Source: Bacillus salipaludis
GTDB lineage: Bacteria > Bacillota > Bacilli > Bacillales_B > DSM-18226
NCBI RefSeq assembly: GCF_004358205.1
Contig: NZ_SMYO01000001.1
Coordinates: 496,001 to 560,000 of the forward strand
Reading direction: 5' to 3'
DNA length: 64,000 nt
Positions 55,158-64,000 of this stretch are shown piece after piece; positions within the stretch are counted from its first letter, which is position 1; each line of letters opens with the position of its first letter. The notes under the pieces are model-generated. The model saw only the letters and a list, made by a program, of their open reading frames with translations. It was not told where the DNA came from and searched no databases. A program made the position numbers and the translations under genes.

Positions 55158-56100
55158 ATTTATGAAACACTGGCTTATAAAAAGAGCGGTTATCCAAGGC
55201 AAAAATTCGCTCTGTAAATTCCCCCGGCTTTACTCTTTCAAGCGCACGGTCAAGCATGTTCATTTTTGCGTCCAAATTATCTATATAATGAAGAATCTCT
55301 GCTTCTTTAATGAGCGGAGGTTTCGGGCTGCCCCATTCAGCTTTTCCATGATGACTAAGAACAAGATGCTGAAGGATTAATACTTCCTCCCCGGAAATTC
55401 CTAATTCTTCGGCAGCTTTGCCAATTTCATTCACCATGATGGTAATATGGCCAAGGAGATTTCCTTCAATCGTATACTTCGTTGAGATTGGTCCAGAAAG
55501 TTCTAAAACTTTCCCCATATCGTGTAAAATAACCCCTGCATAAAGAAGGTCCCGATCAAGACTAGGATACAAGGAGGATATAGCCTTGGCCAAATCGAGC
55601 ATACTGACAACATGGTAGGCCAGACCGGAAACAAACTCGTGATGATTTTTTGTTGCCGCCGGATAGACTAAAAAAGCGTCTTGGTGCTTTTTAATTAAAT
55701 GTCTGGTGATTCTTTGGATATTAGGATTTTTCATATCAAAAATATATTGAGTCAGTTTGCTAGACATTTCATCTTGACTTAGTGGTGCAGCCTCAAGAAA
55801 GTCATCAAGCTTAACATGATCATTTGGTCCTGATTTGCGAATTTGTCTAATTTTCAACTGACTTTTACCACGATAATTTTGAAGTTCCCCAAGTATTTTT
55901 ACGATATTTTGAGGTGCATAGTTTTTCTCATCTTCTTCACCAGCATCCCAAAGTTTAGCCTCAATTTCCCCGCTTTGGTCTTGCAAAATAAGCGTCAAAA
56001 AAGGCTTGCCATTACTAGCCGTCCCTTTCGTGGCGCTTTTAATCAGTAAAAACAATTCAACCTGGTCACCGACATTATAATATAGAATTCCTTTACCCAT
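55156..56100 (-). CDS. yhaM: 3'-5' exoribonuclease YhaM
   Basis: 314 residues. N-terminal OB fold (about 10-95, [20 protein letters not shown]) and a C-terminal HD domain ([15 protein letters not shown] with His-Asp, and [15 protein letters not shown]). Mn-dependent exonuclease acting on RNA and single-stranded DNA in B. subtilis. It follows yhaN by 54 bases. Confidence 0.95.
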   Translation of the reverse strand: MGKGILYYNVGDQVELFLLIKSATKGTASNGKPFLTLILQDQSGEIEAKLWDAGEEDEKNYAPQNIVKILGELQNYRGKSQLKIRQIRKSGPNDHVKLDDFLEAAPLSQDEMSSKLTQYIFDMKNPNIQRITRHLIKKHQDAFLVYPAATKNHHEFVSGLAYHVVSMLDLAKAISSLYPSLDRDLLYAGVILHDMGKVLELSGPISTKYTIEGNLLGHITIMVNEIGKAAEELGISGEEVLILQHLVLSHHGKAEWGSPKPPLIKEAEILHYIDNLDAKMNMLDRALERVKPGEFTERIFALDNRSFYKPVFHK

Positions 56101-56154
56101 TGTATTCCAACGCCCCTTCCTATGAAACCTAGTATAACATATTGGTCTATCACC

Positions 56155-59154
56155 CTATGAAGGAATTTCTACAATCCCTTTATTTAGCAAGAGAATATTT
56201 TCATGTGAGAAATTCGAAAGCAAATGGGTATGGCAGGTAAAAAATAAAATTTGATTTTGTTTTAAACTCTTTAATAGTTCGATGATTTTTTGTGTTCTTC
56301 TTGCATCAAAATTTACAAAGCTATCATCAATGATGATCGGAAAACGATATTTTTCATAAAGTGTGGTGGCCAAGGCAAGCCTTATCGAAACATAGACTTG
56401 TTCGGTAGTCGCTTGGCTAAGTTCATTTGCCTCAAAAATCGTGTAGTCCTGCCTTTCAATTAAAAAGCCAGTCCCCGACTTTTGAAGATGAATTCGATGG
56501 TATCTCCCCTCTGTTAAAAAAAACAAATACTCCTCCGCTTTAGACAGCATTCTTGGCAGGTATGTATTTTTATACTTTTCAACCGTCTTAGCCAGAATAT
56601 CTTGAGCAAGGCAATAAACAGACCATTCCTTTGCCAATTCTTCCAGTTCATATTTTTTCTGTTTAAATTGATGAAGAAGCTCAGAATAAATACCACCCTC
56701 TTCGAGGACCTGAATCTCATATTTTATAGAGGCATCTTCCTCTTGCAGTGCTGTCAGTCTTTCTTTTAAACGGATGGCTTCTTTTTGCTGTTCCACTACC
56801 ATTTCTTCAATATTATGAAGGTGTAAAAAGCTCTCACGCTCGGGTTCAGTAATTATTGAAAACTGAAGCTGCTTTTGAATATCCTTTAATCTTTCTTTAA
56901 ACTTCGCTTGTTTTTCAGCTTTTACCCCCAGTTCGTAGTATTGCTGTTCATTGCTGGCGTCAGCTTCATCAAAAAGCTTTGTAATTTCTTCTTTTAAGTG
57001 CAACTGTTCCCGTTTCTTTTGTGTTAATTCATTCTCTAAATCCAGGAGTTTTGCTAGTCTCTCTTGACTCATTATCTTTTTCTCATTTTCAACCTTTAAT
57101 TTCTCTCTGAGTGCATAGCCTTTTTTATGCAGATCCATATGAACTTCCGATAAATAACGATTTGCAAATAATTCAAGACTATTCTCTATGGATAATTGTT
57201 TTGCCTTGATTTGTGAAACACGCTCTTGCAGATGGCTCTTTTCTCTCCATAGCGTTTTATATTGTTCAATAAGCCCGAAAGCCTCGCGTAAATGCGCCAT
57301 GGCGATATATTCAGGAATCTTCAGTTGGCTGGCAAGGGTAAAAAGATTTTCCTTATATTTTGCCGATTCAATTTCCCAGGCTTCAAATTTGGAGATTACC
57401 TTATCATATTGGTCATTCTGCTGCTCAAGTCGCATTTGCAACCCTTGTAACTGTTCCTTCCGCCGATTATCCAGAAGTAATTGCTCCTGAAGTTTCATAA
57501 AGTTTGCATATTCTGCTGAACCTAGCTTTTGGATTACTTGTTTCTCTTTTTCCTTCAAAGAATCTAAAGTTGGATTGGAATCTTGTCCTTTTGGTCGATT
57601 GAAGCTTTTTACCATTAAAACTCCTGTTAATAAGGCGGCAAAAATACCGAAAAATATTAATCCGGATTGCTTCGTAAAAATTCCGTAGAATACTAGTCCA
57701 AGTAAAATGAATTCAAACAGAAGAAATTGAAGCTTCTTTTGCTTCTGGAGTCTTTTCCATTCATTTTGTTCACGTTCATTGGCAAGACGATAAAATTCAA
57801 TTTTGTCTTTAATTGAATTTAGTTCATTTTCTAAACTTTTTTTGTCCTCCCCATTTAGTTTTTCCTCAAGCAGGACTCTTTCTTTATGGGGAAGAACCTG
57901 GCTTTCCGCTGATTCTACCTCTATCTCAAGCTTTTCAAGAGCAGCTTTTTCTTCCTGAAACCGCTCTTCCAATTCCAGTTTCATTTCATTAAGCTTTTTG
58001 CCACGGCTCGCTACTACTTCCACTTCATTCTTTACGTAGATATTTGTATTAAAGGAAAGAATTTCCTCTCCCTTTACCGGCAAATGAAGGCGGTCAAGTG
58101 TTTCAGAAAGTCTACCTTGATAATCTTGAAGCTTTGAAAGATACTGCTGTTTCTCCAGTTCTAACTGGTCAAATAGAGGGATTTGATCCAATATTGTCAT
58201 TAACGTGGATTCGTGTTCAAGGAATAAATCGTCTGGCCGAATAGCTGCCAATTCCTTTTTCAAGCCTTCAATTCTCTCAAGCAGGCTTTTGATTTGAGCA
58301 TTATACGGGTAAAGCAACTGATTTAATCTCTCAAACCTCTCGATCCCTTGGGCAGGGAATTGAATTTCTCCTAGATCAGCGAGCTCATTTTTCGTCCATA
58401 ATTCTTCTTTGACAAGTGAATGTATTTTCTTCCACTCATTCAATTTTTCATTGCTTTCTTGCATTTCTGACAGCTGGTGGTGAATTCCTGCCATTTCCTC
58501 TTGAATGGATTCCTGTTTTTTAATGAAAGAATCATATTCATCATTTTTAGCTAAAGCCTTTTTCAACTCTCCATTTAGTGCATGAAGCTCTTGTAATTTT
58601 TCATTTAGCAATGGCTTTTTCCCGCTTGGCTTAAAGCGTGTTTCCAGTTCTTTTTGCAGGACTGCTTCCGCTTCTGATAGGCGTTCTGTTCCTAATGTAC
58701 CAGCGGAAAATAAAAACTTTCCAATCTCTTCGCCTTTCATTTGATGAATGTTCTGTAACCCATTTAGGTTAAATGAAAAAATCGCTTGAAATAAACCTTT
58801 GTCAAAATTTCCTAATAATTCCTTAAGAAGCTCTTCTTCACCTAATCTGCCGTCTTCCAATGATACCTTTACATCTCCAGTGGATTTCCCTTTGACCCGT
58901 TCAATGACAGCAAAACCAAAATCATCATGAAAGATTCTAATTTTTCCGCCATATTTGTTATTATGTTTGGGCTCATAGCGCAGTTCAGAAGATTGCTTAG
59001 TGGGAAAACCAAATAAAATTCCATGAACAAAGGCCATGATGGTGGATTTACCCGCTTCATTTTCCCCAAAGAATACTTGAAAATCAGCTAAGTCTTTGAT
59101 TTGCATATTCTCCAATTGACCATACCCATATATATGAATCTCAATAATTTTCAA
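56155..59154 (-). CDS. yhaN: YhaN, SbcC/RecN-like AAA ATPase
   Basis: 999 residues. Walker A FGENEAGKSTIMAF near the N-terminus, long coiled coils through the middle and the C-terminal Walker B/D-loop region PIIIDDSFVNFDARR. Unlike SbcC it has two hydrophobic helices in the middle (FEFILLGLVFYGIFTKQSGL and following), so it may be membrane-attached. With the nuclease YhaO it forms an SbcCD-like pair, whose genes are 18 bases apart. Role in DNA end processing is inferred from family. Confidence 0.93.
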   Translation of the reverse strand: MKIIEIHIYGYGQLENMQIKDLADFQVFFGENEAGKSTIMAFVHGILFGFPTKQSSELRYEPKHNNKYGGKIRIFHDDFGFAVIERVKGKSTGDVKVSLEDGRLGEEELLKELLGNFDKGLFQAIFSFNLNGLQNIHQMKGEEIGKFLFSAGTLGTERLSEAEAVLQKELETRFKPSGKKPLLNEKLQELHALNGELKKALAKNDEYDSFIKKQESIQEEMAGIHHQLSEMQESNEKLNEWKKIHSLVKEELWTKNELADLGEIQFPAQGIERFERLNQLLYPYNAQIKSLLERIEGLKKELAAIRPDDLFLEHESTLMTILDQIPLFDQLELEKQQYLSKLQDYQGRLSETLDRLHLPVKGEEILSFNTNIYVKNEVEVVASRGKKLNEMKLELEERFQEEKAALEKLEIEVESAESQVLPHKERVLLEEKLNGEDKKSLENELNSIKDKIEFYRLANEREQNEWKRLQKQKKLQFLLFEFILLGLVFYGIFTKQSGLIFFGIFAALLTGVLMVKSFNRPKGQDSNPTLDSLKEKEKQVIQKLGSAEYANFMKLQEQLLLDNRRKEQLQGLQMRLEQQNDQYDKVISKFEAWEIESAKYKENLFTLASQLKIPEYIAMAHLREAFGLIEQYKTLWREKSHLQERVSQIKAKQLSIENSLELFANRYLSEVHMDLHKKGYALREKLKVENEKKIMSQERLAKLLDLENELTQKKREQLHLKEEITKLFDEADASNEQQYYELGVKAEKQAKFKERLKDIQKQLQFSIITEPERESFLHLHNIEEMVVEQQKEAIRLKERLTALQEEDASIKYEIQVLEEGGIYSELLHQFKQKKYELEELAKEWSVYCLAQDILAKTVEKYKNTYLPRMLSKAEEYLFFLTEGRYHRIHLQKSGTGFLIERQDYTIFEANELSQATTEQVYVSIRLALATTLYEKYRFPIIIDDSFVNFDARRTQKIIELLKSLKQNQILFFTCHTHLLSNFSHENILLLNKGIVEIPS

Positions 59155-59172
59155 ATCAACTCACTCCTTTCT

Positions 59173-60393
59173 CTATGCTTGATAAAGTAAGCTAATTAAA
59201 AGCTTTTCTGCTTGTTCAACTATTTCTTTCTGGTTGAGATTCGTCAAATTCTCGAGATATTTTCTCCCTAAACGATGGTCATACAAGGGTGCTAATGTTT
59301 CCTCAATGTCTGTATGGTCATCTAAGGTTTTAAACATTTCCTCATAAAAATTCGCTTCGGCCATTAAATGCTCCCGGTCCACTTGAACATTTTCAGCAAT
59401 GCCCAGTTCTACGATCCATACAAACTCCTTCTCCTCTCTTTCGTCCTCAAGAAGGAGTTCTAGAAGTTCGTTGTTTACACTCTTTTTTTCCTTTGCATTT
59501 TCTAAATGGACATTTTCTAAATATAACGTTAAAAGAGTTCCTATTTTTTCTTTTCTTAGACTATTTATAGTCATTTGGCATAAGTGTAAAATTTGATGAA
59601 AGTTCTCTGCTGAAGAAGCATCGACGGTTGCTTCCTGCCAAACAATATCGGATGTCTCTACGAATTCAAGATTAGCATCTGTATCCTTTAAGGTTACATG
59701 GTAAAAGCCTTTGGGCCCCTTTTCTTTTTTATTTCGCCCCTGCAGATTCCCGGGATAAATAATTGGCGGATTTTCAGATAAGACCGCCCGTTTATGGATA
59801 TGCCCCAACGCCCAGTAATCAAAGTTTTTCTCAAATAGATCCTTAATGAAAAAGGGTGCATAGTTACCATGCTCCTCACGGCCGCTTTCATTTCCATGAA
59901 GAATACCGATATGAAAATCAGCCCCGTCAATTTTTTGATAATCATCAATTTTCTTTTCAAATACATGGCGTTCGGGGTAACTAAAGCCGTAAAGATGACT
60001 CCGGGTTCCGCTCTTGGTTTCGAGCGGCTTCATTTCAACCTCATGGCTAAATATATGTACATTTTCAGGCATGTCTAGATGTACCCAAGTTCCGTTTAAA
60101 TGATCGTGATTGCCGTGGACTACAAAAACAGGAATATCATGTTCAGCAAGCTTTAGCATTTCTGTTCGAAAACGGGATTGCGCTCGCAGGCTGCGGTCTT
60201 CTCCATCAAATAAATCTCCGGCAAAAATGACAAAATCGACTTTACGAAGAATTGCTTCGGCAGTTAGTCTTTTTAGAGCTGTGAACGTACTTTCCTTAAC
60301 TCTAGTTAAAATGTCAGCGGGCAAATATTTCAAGCCGACCATCGGACTATCTAAGTGAAGATCAGCAGCATGAATAAAGGATAGTTGTTTCAT
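59173..60393 (-). CDS. yhaO: YhaO, SbcD/Mre11-like metallophosphoesterase
   Basis: 406 residues with the calcineurin-type nuclease motifs FIHAADLHLD, FAGDLFDGED, VHGNHDHLNG, ILHGN and ALGHIHKRA. A helical C-terminal part would contact YhaN. Expected double-strand DNA exonuclease/single-strand endonuclease with Mn. Head of the yhaONM operon. Confidence 0.94.
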   Translation of the reverse strand: MKQLSFIHAADLHLDSPMVGLKYLPADILTRVKESTFTALKRLTAEAILRKVDFVIFAGDLFDGEDRSLRAQSRFRTEMLKLAEHDIPVFVVHGNHDHLNGTWVHLDMPENVHIFSHEVEMKPLETKSGTRSHLYGFSYPERHVFEKKIDDYQKIDGADFHIGILHGNESGREEHGNYAPFFIKDLFEKNFDYWALGHIHKRAVLSENPPIIYPGNLQGRNKKEKGPKGFYHVTLKDTDANLEFVETSDIVWQEATVDASSAENFHQILHLCQMTINSLRKEKIGTLLTLYLENVHLENAKEKKSVNNELLELLLEDEREEKEFVWIVELGIAENVQVDREHLMAEANFYEEMFKTLDDHTDIEETLAPLYDHRLGRKYLENLTNLNQKEIVEQAEKLLISLLYQA

Positions 60394-60470
60394 AAAATTT
60401 TCCTTTCACGGTCTTTTCTTTATTTTAACATCTCCAAAAACCGAATGCACGTTCTGTGTTAAATTTTTTA

Positions 60471-60513
60471 AAAAAGAGTACCCTCCAATAATAAATGGCT
60501 GATACTCTTTTTT
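60471..60513 (-). terminator. Terminator of yhaQP
   Basis: aaaagagta / tactcttttt stem with long loop and T run on the minus strand, at the yhaP stop. Confidence 0.75.
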
Positions 60514-60517
60514 GGGA

Positions 60518-61771
60518 TTATTTATTTTTTGTTAATTGCAGTGCTTTTTTAATATCTTTATAGGAATTGGATTTCCCATACATTAAAACGCCGCCTTTAT
60601 AAACACGTGCACCGAAGATTGCTAATATAATGATGGTTGCAATAAGGAGGCCGATTCCAATCAACGACTCCCATGCCGGAATATTTAGCATCCCAACCCG
60701 TAAAAACATGATCATTGGGGTGAAGAACGGAATATAAGAAGTAGCCGTAATAAAGGTTGAATCCGGCTTCCCGAGCCCAAACATGGAAATCATAAAACCT
60801 CCAACCACCAATAGGGTCATCGGCGTAATCATCTGCTGCACATCCTCAATCCGGCTGACCAGTGACCCTAAAAAAGCCGCAAGTGTAGCATAAAGAAAAT
60901 AGCCAAGAATGAAGAAAATAACCGCATAGGTAATCGTTCCAACCGGGATGTCTCCAAAACCATAAACACCGAAAAATCCTTCCTTCAAGGATTCCATATT
61001 TTGTTTTAATGAGACATAACCGACAGATAGAAAAATAGCGAGCTGAGTTAAGCTTAAAAGACCAATCCCGATAATTTTTGCAAACATCTGCTTGATTGGC
61101 GAAACACTTGAGATTAAAATTTCCATTACCCTTGAAGATTTTTCGATGGCCACTTCCATGGCAATCATATTCGCATACATAATGACCGAGAAATAAATAA
61201 TGAAAAGCAAAACATATACTAGTCCTCTTGCCTGATTTAGTTCCTCTTCTGTTTTCGCATTTTTCTCCAACGCCACCTTATTAAACGATACAGGTTCATA
61301 CAGCTTTTGCAGCTGAGCAGGTGTTAACTGAATCTTCGCAGCCGCGAGCATGGTTTTAACCTGCTGAAGGCTTGTTTGCAGATCGGTAAAAAGGGCGGAG
61401 TCCGCAATACTCATTGCCTTAAAGGAGGCTTCCGGCAATTTTTCATCATTATAACGCAGCTGAATAATTGCGCTGTAATCGCCTTTTTCAACCTTTTTTT
61501 CTGCTTTTTCTAAACTGCCTTTATAAAGGGTAAGTGTAATGTCTTTATTAATTGTGCTGAGTTGCTTCTTTAAAGGATTATAAAGCTGACCAGTTTCATC
61601 TAATACAGCAACCTTTTCTTTTCCATCATTTTTATCAAATGTATGAATGATATTTTGAATGTTTGTTAAGGCGAGAACTATTACTACCGTTAACAATGTG
61701 GTGAAAAAAAAGGATTTTGTTTTTAATTTATTTACATAGGTATGGAATAAAATAATCCAAAAACTATTCAT
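60518..61771 (-). CDS. yhaP: ABC-2 type permease YhaP (NatB-like)
   Basis: 417 residues: N-terminal helix (FFFTTLLTVVIVLALTNI), a large extracytoplasmic domain (about 45-185) and five or six C-terminal helices with EKSSRVMEILISSVSP, the NatB/ABC-2 signature. Pairs with YhaQ; probable Na+ or drug exporter by similarity to NatAB. Overlaps yhaQ by eight bases. Confidence 0.92.
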   Translation of the reverse strand: MNSFWIILFHTYVNKLKTKSFFFTTLLTVVIVLALTNIQNIIHTFDKNDGKEKVAVLDETGQLYNPLKKQLSTINKDITLTLYKGSLEKAEKKVEKGDYSAIIQLRYNDEKLPEASFKAMSIADSALFTDLQTSLQQVKTMLAAAKIQLTPAQLQKLYEPVSFNKVALEKNAKTEEELNQARGLVYVLLFIIYFSVIMYANMIAMEVAIEKSSRVMEILISSVSPIKQMFAKIIGIGLLSLTQLAIFLSVGYVSLKQNMESLKEGFFGVYGFGDIPVGTITYAVIFFILGYFLYATLAAFLGSLVSRIEDVQQMITPMTLLVVGGFMISMFGLGKPDSTFITATSYIPFFTPMIMFLRVGMLNIPAWESLIGIGLLIATIIILAIFGARVYKGGVLMYGKSNSYKDIKKALQLTKNK

Positions 61772-62663
61772 AGGAATCCCCTACCTTCTCTATAAAAATA
61801 TCATTTAAGGAAGGCTCCTCAAGTTCAAATTTACGAATGAATCCTTTTCCGACAATTTCCTTCAAAATCTGTTCCGCTATCATTTCACCTTCAATCTGCA
61901 GATGAATTCCTTGGGCAGTCGCTTTTGCCTTTAACACCCCGAAATGATTTTTTAAAAAATCTAGTGAAAAATCGGCATGAATGACCAGATTCTTTTTGCC
62001 AAAAGTGCGTTTAATCTCCTTCAATTCTCCATGAACAACCGGACTTCCCTTGTGCAAAATACATAAATGTTCACACATTTCCTCAACGTGCTCCATCCGA
62101 TGACTGGAAAACACAATGGTTGCACCGTTTTCCTTTAAGGAGACAACCGCCTCCTTTAAAAGTTCTACATTTACAGGATCAAGACCGCTAAAGGGCTCAT
62201 CGAGAATTAATAGCTTTGGTTTATGTATAACAGCAGCGATAAATTGAATTTTTTGCTGATTACCTTTTGAAAGCTCCTCAATTTTTTTATTTTCATATTC
62301 CGGTATTTTAAAACGTTCTAGCCAAGCATGTAATGCCTTTACGGCTTCTGCCTTTTGCATTCCTCTAAGACGTGCTAAATAAACAATTTGCTCCCGAACC
62401 TTTAGTTTTGGGTATAAGCCTCTTTCTTCTGGAAGATAGCCGACTAAGTGGCTTGTTGAATAATCAATCAGTTTACCATCCCAGGTTATTTTCCCGCCAG
62501 TTGGCTCAAGCAATCCTAATATCATTCGGAAAGTGGTTGTTTTGCCGGCACCATTGGCCCCTAAAAAGCCAAACATCTCTTTTTCGGGTATCAATAGCGA
62601 CAGTTCATTTACAGCAGTAAATTGCCCAAACCGCTTTGACACATTCTCAAGTTGAAGTACCAA
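61764..62663 (-). CDS. yhaQ: ABC transporter ATP-binding protein YhaQ (NatA-like)
   Basis: 299 residues. Walker A GANGAGKTT, signature variant ELSKGNQQK, Walker B LLILDEPFSGLD, H-loop SSHRM, and a C-terminal extension (DUF4162-like). Works with YhaP. Confidence 0.94.
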   Translation of the reverse strand: MVLQLENVSKRFGQFTAVNELSLLIPEKEMFGFLGANGAGKTTTFRMILGLLEPTGGKITWDGKLIDYSTSHLVGYLPEERGLYPKLKVREQIVYLARLRGMQKAEAVKALHAWLERFKIPEYENKKIEELSKGNQQKIQFIAAVIHKPKLLILDEPFSGLDPVNVELLKEAVVSLKENGATIVFSSHRMEHVEEMCEHLCILHKGSPVVHGELKEIKRTFGKKNLVIHADFSLDFLKNHFGVLKAKATAQGIHLQIEGEMIAEQILKEIVGKGFIRKFELEEPSLNDIFIEKVGDSYE

Positions 62664-62787
62664 TTTTCCATCACTCCTTTATTATTATTACGAGAAAACG
62701 GTTGAAAAGTTTCCTTTTTTATTTTGCTAAATTTCAAGAATTATGCAAAAATAATAGTAGCAATCTATTAAATAGGGGGATTTCAGG

Positions 62788-62973
62788 ATGAAAACGTATA
62801 AACTAACTGCATTTGAACCAAATGGAGAAAAGATTTTAGATGAAGCCTTCCAGGCTGACCATGATGATGCAGCAAAAGAATTAGGTACGAAACTATTATC
62901 AGAAAAAAACTTACTGGAAAAAACCCATCGTGTCATTTCTCCAAGTGGTAAACTCTTACTATTTCATTCTTAA
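62788..62973 (+). CDS. yhzD: YhzD-family small protein
   Basis: 61 residues, MKTYKLTAFEPNGEKILDEA and a conserved end (LEKTHRVISPSGKLLLFH). Compact beta-alpha fold, function unknown. AGGGGGA precedes the ATG. Same position as in B. subtilis, between yhaQ and yhaR. Confidence 0.85.
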   Translation: MKTYKLTAFEPNGEKILDEAFQADHDDAAKELGTKLLSEKNLLEKTHRVISPSGKLLLFHS

Positions 62974-62980
62974 ATCATAT

Positions 62981-63011
62981 CAAAAAAAGAAGCTCAAGGG
63001 CTTCTTTTTTA
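62981..63011. terminator. Bidirectional terminator between yhzD and yhaR
   Basis: aaaaaagaagc / gcttctttttt stem with a short loop; stops of both convergent genes flank it. Confidence 0.9.
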
Positions 63012-63013
63012 CA

Positions 63014-63805
63014 TTATTTTCCGATAAAGTTTGGTTGTCTTTTTTCGATAAATGCTTGAATACCTTCTTGGTGGTCGTGTGTTTGCCGCATTTTTATTTG
63101 CCCGTATTTTTCCAATTCTAAAATTTTAAGCAACTGCGGGCGGTTTTTTTCTGCTAAAATCTTTTTCGTTTTAATCATCGCCTGTACAGGGCGGCTTAAC
63201 CAATCCGAAATTCTCGCTTCCAATGCATTGTCGATATTACCTTCTGCCACCTCTTGAATTAAACCGAGTGCTAAGGCCTCGTCTGGTTTCATAATTTTAC
63301 CATCCCAAATAATCTGCTTAGCCTTTACTTCTCCTACTCTTTTCTCTAAAAAGAAGTGAGCTCCACCATCAGGGATTAAGCCAATTCCGATGAAATTCAT
63401 CGCTAATTTGCTAGACTGATCAGCAATAATATAGTCTGTGGCTAATGCCAAACTAAATCCTAAGCCTGCTGCTGCTCCGGAGACAGCACTAATGGTTAGT
63501 TTTGGCATACTGTACAAGGTTACAATCAGTTCGCTAATTGAATCCATGAAAGAGAAAAATTCATTCTCATAGATATTCGACTGCATCATTTTAATATCTC
63601 CGCCTGCCGAGAAAGCTCTACCTTTCCCAGTTAACACGACAATATCGATGTCATCAGAATCACTGATTTCTTTTAATTTAAAGACTAATCCCTTAATTAA
63701 ATCGATATCCATTGCATTTAATGTTTCCGGTCGATTTAACTCGACAGTTGCTACACGGCCATTGACAATTACATTTACCTTTTCAGTTAAAAATTGATTC
63801 GACAA
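63014..63805 (-). CDS. yhaR: Enoyl-CoA hydratase/isomerase YhaR
   Basis: 263-residue crotonase. Oxyanion-hole segments GRAFSAGGDIKMM and GAAAGLGFSLALATDYIIAD and the region FIGIGLIPDGGAHFFLEKRV. The usual second catalytic Glu is replaced by Pro-Asp-Gly-Gly context, so the precise reaction is unclear. Start at TTG; the ribosome site is poor. Confidence 0.9.
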   Translation of the reverse strand: MSNQFLTEKVNVIVNGRVATVELNRPETLNAMDIDLIKGLVFKLKEISDSDDIDIVVLTGKGRAFSAGGDIKMMQSNIYENEFFSFMDSISELIVTLYSMPKLTISAVSGAAAGLGFSLALATDYIIADQSSKLAMNFIGIGLIPDGGAHFFLEKRVGEVKAKQIIWDGKIMKPDEALALGLIQEVAEGNIDNALEARISDWLSRPVQAMIKTKKILAEKNRPQLLKILELEKYGQIKMRQTHDHQEGIQAFIEKRQPNFIGK

Positions 63806-63910
63806 CCTAAAAGCGCCCCCCCATTAATTTTCTCCTTCTATTATAAATGGAAATGGTAGGAATAAAAATAAATTTTCGCAATATAAGCAATTTTTCCGGA
63901 GATAGAAAAA

Positions 63911-63935
63911 TCCCCCTACTTGCTTAAGCAGGGGA
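63911..63935 (-). terminator. Terminator of the next minus-strand gene
   Basis: CCCCTgcTTAAGCaagtAGGGG-type stem followed on the minus strand by ATTTTTC. The stop codon of the partial gene lies in the stem. Confidence 0.75.
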
Positions 63936-64000
63936 ACCTTTCTCAGAGAATAGCTCATTTAAGATTTTAATCTTATCTTCTGTATAGGCTTCAAAACTGT
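63924..64000 (-). CDS. C-terminal end of a gene cut by the window edge
   Basis: 25 codons, SFEAYTEDKIKILNELFSEK then GSPA and TAA at 63924. Family not recognisable from this piece; the strand and the terminator support a real gene. Confidence 0.5.
   Translation of the reverse strand, partial: SFEAYTEDKIKILNELFSEKGSPA

Overview
The window reads as a low-GC Gram-positive chromosome of the family Bacillaceae (Bacillus, Neobacillus or Cytobacillus-like). The right 18 kb keeps the gene order of the Bacillus subtilis yhaA - ecsCBA - hit - trpP - hpr(scoC) - yhaI - prsA - yhaL - yhaM - yhaN - yhaO - yhaP - yhaQ - yhzD - yhaR region. Spore-type genes (SpoIID domain, YhaL, YjcZ), strong GGAGG ribosome sites and sigma-A promoters agree with this. 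The genus call is an inference from gene order.

Left part (1-10.4 kb): a secreted SpoIID/fibronectin-III protein, then a 2-kb graveyard of broken genes (histidine kinase tail, two tyrosine-recombinase pieces, a 3' tRNA-Arg fragment). Next comes a peroxide-stress group: a PerR-like repressor, catalase-peroxidase KatG, a small IDEAL-domain protein and a glutamyl-tRNA reductase that would supply heme. From 10.5 to 21.7 kb lies a purine (urate) catabolism region: OHCU decarboxylase, uricase and HIU hydrolase in one operon that also carries thiol peroxidase Tpx, two PucR-type regulators, two NCS2 purine permeases, an isochorismatase-fold hydrolase and several relics. A group II intron follows at 22.2-24.2 kb.

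Middle part (24.3-36.7 kb): an FMN reductase, a polysaccharide deacetylase, a Fur-box-preceded iron permease operon (lipoprotein + FTR1), a GMC oxidoreductase with an in-frame TGA at codon 4, a PepSY protein, and an apparent mobile island (XRE regulator, unknown 120-residue protein, RecJ-like exonuclease, large serine recombinase). The recombinase abuts the 3' stump of a permease gene. A heavy-metal island follows (37.1-45.7 kb): CzrA-type repressor, deleted czcD relic, YjzC-like protein, ZIP transporter, PrsW paralog, intact CzcD, broken copCD, methyltransferase, and cadC-cadA. It is bracketed by two copies of the same terminator, and the right copy is preceded by a deleted copy of the serine recombinase, which points to insertion or duplication between the permease gene and yhaA.

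Right part (46-64 kb): the conserved core listed above. trpP has a clear row of GAG/UAG triplets over its ribosome site, the hallmark of TRAP control.

The most unusual points are the TGA that replaces the first cysteine codon of the CxxC motif of CadA, the RecJ/serine recombinase island with its unknown small protein, the twin 30-bp operators of the two czc promoters, Tpx inside the uricase operon, and an unassigned structured leader in front of a purine permease.
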